From positions 170,455 through 234,454 of the forward strand of contig JAFLEH010000009.1 of NCBI GenBank assembly GCA_017301995.1: a DNA stretch of 64,000 nucleotides. Direction: 5' to 3'. The notes below the pieces were generated by a model that made no database searches, was not told where the DNA came from, and was given only the letters and a program-made list of their open reading frames with translations. Source of the DNA: Verrucomicrobiota bacterium (lineage in GTDB: Bacteria; Verrucomicrobiota; Verrucomicrobiia; Verrucomicrobiales; Akkermansiaceae). This document shows positions 8,013 through 15,811 of this stretch, in pieces; position 1 is the stretch's first letter, and every line of letters starts with the position of its first letter. The position numbers and the translations under genes are program-made.

Positions 8013-8696
8013 ATGATCAACGAACTCATCGCCGAAATGGTGGACGCCGGCGTCCACTACGGTCACCAGACCAAAAAGTGGAACCCCAAGATGAAGCCCT
8101 ACCTGATGAAGGACAAAGGCGGCATCTACATCATCAACCTTGAGAAAACCGTGCAGTGCCTCGACAAGGCCTCCGATTTCCTCGCCGACCTGACCTCCAA
8201 GGGCCGCTCCGTGCTCTTCGTGGGTTGCAAACGCCAGGCCCAGGACGCCATCCGCGCCGCCGCCGAGGCCACCGGACAATTCTACGTCAACCACCGCTGG
8301 CTGGGTGGCATGCTCACCAACAGCGCCACCGTCCGCAAGTCGATCGAACGCCTCAAGTACCTCGAAAACATCGAGAAACAGCCGGAGTTCAAGGCGATGT
8401 CCAAGAAGGAACTCGCCGCCCTCGGCCGCGAGCGCGAAAAGCTTCTCCGCAACCTCCGCGGCGTCCGTGACATGGACCGCAAACCCGACGCCGTCGTCAT
8501 CGTGGACTCCGCCCGCGAAACCATCGCCGTCGCCGAAGCCCGCCGCCTCGAAATCCCGATCGTCGCCATCGTCGATACCAACGCCGACCCGTCCATCGTC
8601 AGCTACCCGATTCCGGGCAACGACGACGCCATCCGCTCGATCCGCGTGATCCTCCAGAACCTGGTGGACGCCATGGTCGCCGCGCGCAAGGCCTAA
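8013..8696 (+). CDS. rpsB: 30S ribosomal protein S2
   Basis: Core small-subunit protein at the head-body junction, needed for assembly of S1 and for initiation. The family start (MVDAGVHYGHQTKKWNPKMK) and the central NHRWLGGMLTNSATVRKS and VDTNADPS motifs are intact. At 227 residues it is near the short end for bacteria because it lacks a long C-terminal tail. Codon use is strongly biased to GC-ending codons, as expected of a highly expressed gene. tsf follows 92 nt downstream in the usual rpsB-tsf order, and a terminator follows tsf. Confidence 0.97.
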   Translation: MINELIAEMVDAGVHYGHQTKKWNPKMKPYLMKDKGGIYIINLEKTVQCLDKASDFLADLTSKGRSVLFVGCKRQAQDAIRAAAEATGQFYVNHRWLGGMLTNSATVRKSIERLKYLENIEKQPEFKAMSKKELAALGREREKLLRNLRGVRDMDRKPDAVVIVDSARETIAVAEARRLEIPIVAIVDTNADPSIVSYPIPGNDDAIRSIRVILQNLVDAMVAARKA

Positions 8697-8788
8697 CCGG
8701 CGCCCCCGCCACATCTCCCAACCCGCCGGGCGGGCCCCACACCAGGGGCGCCGCCCGCGTTTTCCCCACACCGAACCGACACGACCCC

Positions 8789-9655
8789 ATGATTACCGCT
8801 GCCACAGTCAAAGAACTCCGCGACAAGACCAACGCCGGCATGATGGACTGCAAGAAAGTCCTTGCCGAAACCAATGGCGACATCGAAGCCGCCGTCAAAC
8901 TGCTCCGCGAGCGCGGCATCGCCAAGGCGGCCGCCAAGGCCGACCGCGCCGCCAAGGAAGGCATCATCGCCGCCCGCGTGAATCCCGCCGCCAACGCCGG
9001 CATCCTGCTCGAAGTCAACTGCGAGACCGACTTCGTTTCCAAGAATGAGAAATTCCAGGCCTTCGTCGCCGAAATCGCCGACGCCCTGGCCGGTGCCACC
9101 GCCGCCGACCACGCCGCCGCCAACGCGGTTTCGATGGGCGAATACGACGTGGAAAACACCGTCAAGGCCAAGGTCGTCGAAGTCGGAGAGAACCTCCAGT
9201 TCCGCAAATACGTCCGCTTCGACGCCGCCCCCGGCGGAGTCATCGGCTCCTACATCCACATGGGTGGCAAGGTGGGCGTGCTGATCGAAGTCGGCGCCAC
9301 CAAGCCGGAAACCGCCGGCCAGGACGCGTTCAAGGAACTCGTCAAGGACCTCACGCTCCACATCGCCGCCTGCGCGCCCAAGGGCCTGTCCCGCGACGAC
9401 ATCCCGGAAAGCGTCATCGAGAACGAGAAGGACATCTTCCGCGCCCGGCTCACCGCCGAGAGCAAACCGGAAGCCATGATCGAAAAGATCATCCCCGGCC
9501 AGCTCAACAAATTCTTCGCGGAAAGCTGCTTCCTCGAACAACCCTTCGTGAAAGACGGCGATGTGACCGTTTCCAAGCTCCTCGCCGCCAAGAGCGCGGA
9601 ACTCGGCGACACCCTCACCATCGCCCGCTTCGTCCGCTTCGGCCTCGGCGAATAA
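8789..9655 (+). CDS. tsf: Elongation factor Ts
   Basis: Nucleotide-exchange factor for EF-Tu. The UBA-like N-terminus with LRDKTNAGMMDCKKVL and LRERGIAKAAAKADR, and the core motif EVNCETDFVSKNE, are intact. 288 residues is a normal length. It pairs with rpsB upstream and is closed by the hairpin at 9683-9722, so rpsB-tsf is probably one transcript. The intergenic stretch between them (8697-8788) has no visible promoter. Confidence 0.97.
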   Translation: MITAATVKELRDKTNAGMMDCKKVLAETNGDIEAAVKLLRERGIAKAAAKADRAAKEGIIAARVNPAANAGILLEVNCETDFVSKNEKFQAFVAEIADALAGATAADHAAANAVSMGEYDVENTVKAKVVEVGENLQFRKYVRFDAAPGGVIGSYIHMGGKVGVLIEVGATKPETAGQDAFKELVKDLTLHIAACAPKGLSRDDIPESVIENEKDIFRARLTAESKPEAMIEKIIPGQLNKFFAESCFLEQPFVKDGDVTVSKLLAAKSAELGDTLTIARFVRFGLGE

Positions 9656-9682
9656 CCGGGCCTCAGGCCATTTCCAACAAAC

Positions 9683-9722
9683 CGCCCGTCTCCCGCTTGC
9701 CGGCAGACGGGCGCTTTGTTTT
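9683..9722 (+). terminator. Rho-independent terminator of rpsB-tsf
   Basis: CGCCCGTCT (9683-9691) pairs perfectly with AGACGGGCG (9705-9713) around a 13-nt loop and is followed by CTTTGTTTT. Confidence 0.85.
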
Positions 9723-9776
9723 CCAACGGAGCGAAGGGTGCCGGCCTATCCGGCCGCAGACATCCCGCTTTTGCTC

Positions 9777-9811
9777 TTGACGCGGCGGTGCCGCCGGCTA
9801 AACTGCGCCTC
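9777..9811 (+). promoter_or_regulatory. Possible sigma70-type promoter, perhaps leaderless
   Basis: TTGACG (9777-9782) and TAAACT (9799-9804) are separated by 16 bases, and the next gene's ATG follows seven bases later. If real, the transcript would start at or next to the start codon. Confidence 0.35.
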
Positions 9812-10819
9812 ATGATGAAGGTCAACATGCTCCTGAAGGCAGCGCTCGTCGCGGCGTTGGTACAGCCGATTTCCGCTCAATCCCCCGAAAAGCCGGCACC
9901 CATCGACTACGAAGCGAGGGTTAGGTCGGTGGCCACCCTCAAAGAGTATATCGCCCAGCGCGAAGCGAGATTCGACGCGCTGAAAAAGGACCTCCTCACC
10001 CTCGACGCCAGGGTCGAGGAGCGCGTTGACTATCTGGTGAAGACTCTAGCAAACATCAAGGACTCCAACGACTCCAAGACCCGGATCGCCAACCTCAAGG
10101 CCGATGTCATCGACGGACTCCGCCGCTCGATCACCATCTACCGCCAGAAACGCATGGCGATCTTCGAACGCCAGCGCAAGGAGCAGGTCGTGCCCGAAGC
10201 CGAACTCGCCGCCAATATCGACGCGTTTGACAAACGGATCGGCAAACGGATCGACCAGATCATGGAGTTGGTTCGCTCGTTGCCGGGACATCAGGAGGTT
10301 CCGAAATACGAAAGCGATGGTGGAACCTACTACGCCGATGGTTGGTATGAGGAAACGTCCCGCATCAGCGACGACTGGAAACAGAACCGCCGCCAGAGCG
10401 CCAAGACCGACACCGAACGCCGCGATTTGCTCAAGGACATTGAAAAATCGATCTCCGCCGCCGATTCGCGGCGCAGGGCGCTTGCGGATACCTTGGCCAA
10501 GGGCAAGCTATCGGAAAAAGACCGGACGCTCCGCCAGCAGGAATTGGGCCGCACCGACGCGCTGTTGGACAATCTCAAACAACGCCGCCGCGAACTGTCT
10601 TTGCCCGGCGACGCATCCGGCCGCGAACTCGGCATGAGCGAGGCCTCCGACATCGAAAAGATGATCAACGATTCGGCCCAGGACGTCTCGCGGGATTTCT
10701 GGGACATCTTCCGCAAATACGACGACCTCGACAAGGAACGCACCCGCCTGCGCTCGCTGGAACAAAACCTCAAGGCCCGCGAGGAATGGTTGAAAAACAA
10801 CCCGCCTCCGGCCAAGTGA
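9812..10819 (+). CDS. Secreted coiled-coil protein of unknown function
   Basis: 335 residues: signal peptide (about 23 residues, ending near ISAQSP), then almost entirely charged helical sequence with heptad-like patterns. These are residues 35-130 (repeated Lys/Arg/Glu with Leu or Ile spacing), 190-260 and 295-330, consistent with coiled coils. It ends in NNPPPAK. It has no cysteine pair or catalytic motif. The ATG-ATG at 9812/9815 fits the signal peptide; the open frame upstream runs through the tsf terminator and is not coding. It stands alone, with a tandem repeat array immediately downstream. Probably a periplasmic structural or scaffold protein; no family recognised. Confidence 0.7.
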   Translation: MMKVNMLLKAALVAALVQPISAQSPEKPAPIDYEARVRSVATLKEYIAQREARFDALKKDLLTLDARVEERVDYLVKTLANIKDSNDSKTRIANLKADVIDGLRRSITIYRQKRMAIFERQRKEQVVPEAELAANIDAFDKRIGKRIDQIMELVRSLPGHQEVPKYESDGGTYYADGWYEETSRISDDWKQNRRQSAKTDTERRDLLKDIEKSISAADSRRRALADTLAKGKLSEKDRTLRQQELGRTDALLDNLKQRRRELSLPGDASGRELGMSEASDIEKMINDSAQDVSRDFWDIFRKYDDLDKERTRLRSLEQNLKAREEWLKNNPPPAK

Positions 10820-10847
10820 TGCGGTTGTCGGATATCTGGAGACGCAT

Positions 10848-11175
10848 GTAGCCGCCTTCGTGGCATGTAGCCGCCTTCGTGAGAAGGTGGCCCATTAGGA
10901 TCGGTCGGGGGTCTGGGGTCCACGCTATGACGAGCGCGGCTACGGATCGCGGTGGGGGAGTGCTCGGCGGAGCTGTCGTAGCCGCCTTCGTGAGAAGGTG
11001 GCCCATTAGGGTCGGTCGGAGGGTCTGGGGTCCACGCTCTGACGAGCGCGGCTACGGAGAGGCCGCGGTGGGGGAGTGCTCTGCGGAGTTGTCGTAGCCG
11101 CCTTCGTGAGAAGGTGGTCCATTAGGGTCGGTCGGAGGGGGGCTGGTCCGCGCTCTGGCGAGCGCGGGTGAGGGG
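10848..11175. repeat. Tandem array of hairpin-rich intergenic repeats (three to four units)
   Basis: Units start with GTAGCCGCCTTCGTG at 10848 (very short), 10867, 10978 and 11094, spaced about 111-116 bp. Each full unit contains CCTTC-GTGA-GAAGG (hairpin), then CGCTC(T/A)TGACGAGCG (hairpin), and closes with GCGCGGCTAC, the inverse of the opening GTAGCCGC. The last unit has decayed. There is no reading frame. The structure is like REP/BIME elements of enterobacteria; here it fills the space between two convergent genes. Confidence 0.8.
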
Positions 11176-11189
11176 AAGGTCATTCCATG

Positions 11190-12452
11190 CTATCGGCTCT
11201 TGCCGGTTCCGATCCGGTAAAGATGCTTGCGGCTGCGGAGGACCAGCGAATTCTGATAGACCGCGGGCGAGGCCATGAAGCCGTCGTCGAGGCGGTTGTC
11301 CGCCAGAGGTTGATAGGTGGCGGCCGCCGAGATCACGGGCACCTCGCCATCCTCGCCGAAGAACCAGATCTTTCCATCCGCAAGCAGCGGAGAAGCGGAG
11401 AACGCGCCCTTGGTCCGCTTTTGCCACACCGCTTGGCCGGACTTGGCATCCACGCAGGAGATCATGCCGTTGTCGCTGATCATGAACAGCCTGCCTTCGG
11501 TTAGGACAGGCGATGATCGCGAGGGGACGGTCTTGGCGTATTTCCAGGCAACATGGGTGTCCGTGACGTCGCCCTTGCCGTCCGGTCGGGTGGCGAACAA
11601 CTGGAACCCGCCTGCCGCGCTGGTCGCGAAGACCATCCCATGGCCGAAAAGCGGCAGTGCCGCCGCGTTCATTCCGCCGCTGCGCACGCGCCAGATCTCC
11701 TCGCCGGTCATCGGCTCGTAGGCAATGGTGGCCCCGGCGCTCGGACTAACAATCTGAGGCCGGTCGCCGACCCTGATGAGCGCGGGAGTGGAATAGGCCT
11801 TGTGGTAGTCCTTGTTGTCGGTGTCGTAGGCGATGTTCCGGTCGCGTTTCCAAACGGTTTTCCCGGTAGCCTTGTCCAATGCGGTTAGATATTGGACATC
11901 CACACCGTCGAACGTCAGGACCAGCAGGTTATCCACCAGAATGGGCGACGAGGCGGCGCCCCGGAAATGATCGCAGGGCATATCCTGGCGCGACCAAACA
12001 ACCGCCGCACTGGCGTTGTCGAGGCATGCGGTGCCATGGGAACCGAAATGCAGATAGATCCGGCCTTCCTCAATCACCGGGGTGGGCGTGGCATAGCTGT
12101 TCATCGGATGGCAGAACTGCGGTTCCGCGATTCTGAACACGGTGGTCTGCCGGATGATCCGCCCGGTTTCCGCATCGACGCAGGCCGCGCCGAGTTCCCG
12201 GCCGTCCTCGGTGGCCGTGGTGACCCAGATCCGATCTCCCCATACCACCGGAGACGACCACGCCTTGCCGGGGATCGAGGTTTTCCAAATCACGTTTTCA
12301 TTTTCGCCGAATTTCACCGGTAGGCCGGTCGCCGCCGATTGGCCGTTGGCGCCCGGACCGCGGAACTGCGGCCAGTTTTCCGGAGCGCCGGACGCGATGG
12401 CGGTTAGAAAAACCGCGGCGGCGGCTAATGATCGGATGGCTGGTTGGTACAT
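11190..12452 (-). CDS. PQQ-type beta-propeller protein (BamB-like fold), secreted
   Basis: 420 residues with a signal peptide (MYQPAIRSLAAAAVFLTAIA) followed by WPQFRGPGANGQS, the standard opening of verrucomicrobial and planctomycete quinoprotein-like propellers. Repeats with Val-Trp or Ala-Trp and DAxTG (ACVDAETG; LDKATGKTVWKRD; CVDAKSGQAVWQKR) mark about seven blades. The PQQ-dependent alcohol dehydrogenase catalytic residues are not evident, so an enzymatic role is uncertain; a binding or scaffolding role in the periplasm is likely. It converges on the repeat array and is divergent from the enolase-family gene. The ATG at 12452 matches the signal peptide; the longer upstream frame is non-coding. 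Confidence 0.8.
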   Translation of the reverse strand: MYQPAIRSLAAAAVFLTAIASGAPENWPQFRGPGANGQSAATGLPVKFGENENVIWKTSIPGKAWSSPVVWGDRIWVTTATEDGRELGAACVDAETGRIIRQTTVFRIAEPQFCHPMNSYATPTPVIEEGRIYLHFGSHGTACLDNASAAVVWSRQDMPCDHFRGAASSPILVDNLLVLTFDGVDVQYLTALDKATGKTVWKRDRNIAYDTDNKDYHKAYSTPALIRVGDRPQIVSPSAGATIAYEPMTGEEIWRVRSGGMNAAALPLFGHGMVFATSAAGGFQLFATRPDGKGDVTDTHVAWKYAKTVPSRSSPVLTEGRLFMISDNGMISCVDAKSGQAVWQKRTKGAFSASPLLADGKIWFFGEDGEVPVISAAATYQPLADNRLDDGFMASPAVYQNSLVLRSRKHLYRIGTGKSR

Positions 12453-12631
12453 GGCTTGTCGCTGACGCTGGCGAGAGTAGGGCCGGGCATCGGCGTGTAA
12501 AGGGCATAGTGCGAAGGCGGAGCCCCCCGGTGGAGCGCGTTCGCGCAGGTGGCTACGCTTCCGTCTCACCCATCTCCCGATCGACCTTGCAAAAGCGGTG
12601 GCGGCGGCCATACTCCATCCATCCGAGTCCC

Positions 12632-13810
12632 ATGAAACGTCGAACCTTCATCCGCGATCTAACCGCATCCGCCGCCTTGTTCGTTCCCCTTTCGGCCGGA
12701 GGAGCCGGGGCGGATGGCGGGTTGTCAAAGCACAGGATCGCCGCACTTGAAACCCGCAAGGTCGCCCAACCGTGGCCGAGGCTTGTCGGCAAAAACGCGC
12801 GCCTGGATGTTCACGGCCGAGGTCCCAAACCGGATGTGGCCATTTTGAAAACCGACCAAGGAGCCGTGGGTTGGGGCATGATCCGGGGCGACGCCGGGGC
12901 CGCGCGCAAGTTGGAATCCGCGGTGCTCGGCAAAACCGTGGCCGAGTTGTTCGATCCCGCCAAGGGAACCTCGCCCGCATTGATGGCGCTCGATATTCCG
13001 CTGCACGATCTGGCCGGTGTCATTCTCGCACAACCGGTCTGGAAATTGATAGGCGGCGGCGACAAGCCCAACCTGCCCAAAATCTACTCGGGCATGATCT
13101 ATTTCGACGACCTCGAACCTGCCGACAAACCGCGCGGAATCGATGTTTTGCTGGAAGAAGCCTGATGGGATCGCAACCACGGTTATCGGCAACTGAAGGT
13201 CAAAATCGGCCGCGGCTCGAAATGGATGGAGCCCGCCGCGGGCCTCCGGCGCGACATCGAGGCCGTGCGCGCCATCGCCAAAGCCGTTCCCGACTGCGAG
13301 ATCCTGGTGGATGCGAACAACGGCTACGACGTGGAAACCGCAATCCGTTTCATGGAAGGGATCGCCGGTATTCCGCTGTATTGGTTCGAGGAACCCTTTC
13401 ACGAAAAGCCCGACGATTGGCGCAAGCTGCACGCGTGGATGAAGGCTAACGGATTTGAAAAAACCTACCGCGCCGATGGCGAGTATGCTCCGGACCGGGC
13501 GGTGCTTGATTCGCTAGGCAGAGAGGGTGTCGTCAATTTGCGGTTGGAGGACATCATGGACCTCGGGTTCACGGGGTGGCGCGCGTTTCTTCCCGATCTG
13601 GAGAAACGCGGGATCGCCGCCTCGCCCCACGCCTGGGGCGCTGGCCTCAAGACCGTTTACACCGGCCACCTTGCCGCCGGACTCGGCAATATCCCGACGA
13701 TCGAAGGCGTCACTTGCGGCGAGGACGAAGTCTCATTGGGCGAAAACCGGATCGTGGATGGCCATTTCCTCGCGTCGTCCGCGCCTGGGTTTGGGCTTAA
13801 ACTGGTTTAG
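12632..13810 (+). pseudogene. Tat-exported enolase-superfamily (mandelate racemase/muconate cycloisomerase-like) gene interrupted by TGA
   Basis: The ATG at 12632 starts a twin-arginine signal (KRRTFIRDL). The fold then runs in one frame to 13810, except for a TGA at 13163-13165. Before it lie the capping domain and DIPLHDLAGVILAQPVWKL. After it lie the catalytic KVKIG lysine motif, the metal ligands in LVDANNGY, WFEEP and RADGE, and the general-base region SPHAWG. Apart from the TGA all diagnostic residues are present, so the interruption is recent or a sequence error. The expected reaction is abstraction of the alpha-proton of a carboxylate, with the substrate unknown. Downstream lies a PEP-CTERM protein gene. 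Confidence 0.75.
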
Positions 13811-14000
13811 CGGGTGCGAAATGAGGCCGGGCTCGGCATATCTTGATCGCCTGGGGTATTGTAAAACCGGTTGGCTTGCAAAACCGCAAGGTTCCTTTTC
13901 CCATGAACGAGGGTTTCTGCCATTGGTTTCGGTCGCTTGGCGCGGGTAGCCCCGCCGCCATGTCCATACCAGAAATCCGCCATCATAACAGAAATCCACC

Positions 14001-15758
14001 ATGAAACCGACTTCCTATTCCTTAATCTGCGCCACACTAACCGTGACGGCCATGTCGTCGCATGCGGATCAGACTCGCAACGGTACCGCAACCAATCTCA
14101 ATTTGGCAGGGGCATGGACGAGCGGTGTGCTTCCCGGAACCGGTGATATCGCGCTTTGGGATTCCAACAGCACTCTATCCAACACGCTGGCTGGCGCCCA
14201 GACATGGGGTGGACTCAATACCAGCGGCGCTTCCGGAGCCGTTACGATCACAACCAGTGCCAATCTGGTGCTGGATCATTCCACCGACGCCAATACCGCT
14301 TTCAACGTCGGATCCAACAATTTCTCATGGAGTGGCAATACCGCTTTCCATATCAACGGAGCCGCGGGGGTTGTCTCCACCAACCCCGGGGCCACGTTCG
14401 CGGGATCTTCGATGGTTACGATCACCAGCTCCGGCACCAAGAACTGGTCCACCAACGCCAGCACCAATGGGGTGACGAATCTCACTTTCACGGGGACGCT
14501 GCAGCTCCGTGGAGCCGCGATACCGGCGATCGGCATTTTAAGCACCAACTGGCTTGCACTCGGCGGCGGCGGTGGACAGGGTTCAAACAATGGAACCTTG
14601 GTCCAGACCGGCTCGTTTTCCCTCGACACCGGTGACGCGACGTCCTGTGGCAGCTTCGTTCTGACTCACGCGTTCGCCGGACAGTACCTTAAGCTAAGCA
14701 GCCTCTCCGGCACCGGCTCCGTTCGTTCGGACTGGGGTGCCGATAACACCGCTGGAACGCAGTTGCGAGGCATCGAACTCAGCCAATCCGGCAATACAGT
14801 CCTATCTGGATCAATCCTTTCCCACAACAGCAATGTACAGAACCGTGGCATCGATTTCGTCAAAAAGGGAACGGGCACGCTGACTCTAACCGGCGGCCTC
14901 GGTTCGAGCCAGACCATCGGCTCCCGTCTCTCCAAGCTCAACTTCAACGTTCAGGAAGGAACCCTGCAGTGGGGCAACGGAACGACCAACATCACCTACG
15001 TCAACGCGGCCAATTGGGATGGCACATCGACGTTCAACATCGGTGCCAACGGCACCTTCCGCATTGCGGCGAATGGCGCATTTGATTTCAGCCGGACGCT
15101 CACCGGAGGCACCGGTATCTTCGAAGTGGCCAGCGGCACGGTGACTGCTAGCAAGAGCAGCACCAGTTTCGCGGGAACCGTGAAGGTAACCGGAGGCACC
15201 TTGAAACTCGGAGTCGCTGATGCAATCTCCGGGTCCTCGCAAATCATCGTCGGTGCCTCGACCACGCTTGATGTCTCCGGGGTTTCGTGGACCCTCGGCT
15301 CGTCACAGACGCTCTCGGGGGTGGGAACGGTGGCCGGCAACGCCACCATCGCCGGCGATCTGGCACCCGGTAGCTCGCCCGGCGCACTGACCTTCAACAA
15401 CGACCTCGATCTAACCTCCACTTCCGAGTGGCTGGTGGAGATCGGCGGAACCGGCACCAGTGACTTTGACCGCTTGCTGGTCACGGGTTCCCTGGATGCC
15501 GGCGGCCAGATCAAGGTCTCGCTGATCAACGGCTTCAATCCGGCGAACTACAGCAGTTTCGACATCGCGAACTTCGCTTCCTTCACCGACAGCGGCTACG
15601 GCTTTGATTTCACGGGCGCGCCGCTGGATCCCGGCCTTAGCTGGGACACAAGCGCGTTCTCCACCACCGGCACCATCGCTGTCATTCCCGAACAAAGCGT
15701 CGCCTTGCTAGGCGGAATCGGCGCGCTGCTGCTTCTGCGGAGGCGGAAAGGACGGTAA
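14001..15758 (+). CDS. PEP-CTERM-type protein with autotransporter-like beta-helix repeats
   Basis: 585 residues: signal peptide ending near SSHADQ. A long Gly/Ser/Thr/Asn-rich body has recurring GTGTLTLTGG, TGGTLKLG and APGSSPGALTF elements, typical of autotransporter-associated beta-strand repeats. The C-terminal tail has IPEQS, a hydrophobic helix and RRRKGR. This is a variant of the PEP-CTERM sorting signal (usually VPEPS) handled by exosortase in exopolysaccharide-producing bacteria. It is probably a surface or matrix protein. The body is low in cysteine and charge. About 190 nt of non-coding DNA precede it. No exosortase gene lies in the window. Confidence 0.8.
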   Translation: MKPTSYSLICATLTVTAMSSHADQTRNGTATNLNLAGAWTSGVLPGTGDIALWDSNSTLSNTLAGAQTWGGLNTSGASGAVTITTSANLVLDHSTDANTAFNVGSNNFSWSGNTAFHINGAAGVVSTNPGATFAGSSMVTITSSGTKNWSTNASTNGVTNLTFTGTLQLRGAAIPAIGILSTNWLALGGGGGQGSNNGTLVQTGSFSLDTGDATSCGSFVLTHAFAGQYLKLSSLSGTGSVRSDWGADNTAGTQLRGIELSQSGNTVLSGSILSHNSNVQNRGIDFVKKGTGTLTLTGGLGSSQTIGSRLSKLNFNVQEGTLQWGNGTTNITYVNAANWDGTSTFNIGANGTFRIAANGAFDFSRTLTGGTGIFEVASGTVTASKSSTSFAGTVKVTGGTLKLGVADAISGSSQIIVGASTTLDVSGVSWTLGSSQTLSGVGTVAGNATIAGDLAPGSSPGALTFNNDLDLTSTSEWLVEIGGTGTSDFDRLLVTGSLDAGGQIKVSLINGFNPANYSSFDIANFASFTDSGYGFDFTGAPLDPGLSWDTSAFSTTGTIAVIPEQSVALLGGIGALLLLRRRKGR

Positions 15759-15811
15759 GTGGCGGCGAGGGATCGGACGCCAACGCGATACAGGCGTCCG
15801 AGGATTCCCGA

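Noticed and set aside
8305..8649. Long Ser/Pro/Arg-rich open frames overlapping rpsB, tsf and other GC-rich genes
   Set aside because: They are frame shadows of well-identified genes, with low-complexity composition and no start signals.
10848..11175. CRISPR array
   Set aside because: Units are ~115 bp with no short repeat/unique spacer pattern, and the intervening sequence is also repeated; no cas gene is near.
3278..13165. TGA reassigned or used as selenocysteine, because in-frame TGA occurs in the ParB fragment, the enolase-family gene and the moaE-downstream frame
   Set aside because: TGA ends many intact genes here (for example narH, mobA, higB and the glutathione peroxidase), the glutathione peroxidase has a normal Cys, and the three sites share no context. 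Mutation or sequence error is simpler.
14001..15758. Type V autotransporter adhesin
   Set aside because: There is no C-terminal beta-barrel; the end is a PEP-CTERM-like helix with a basic tail.
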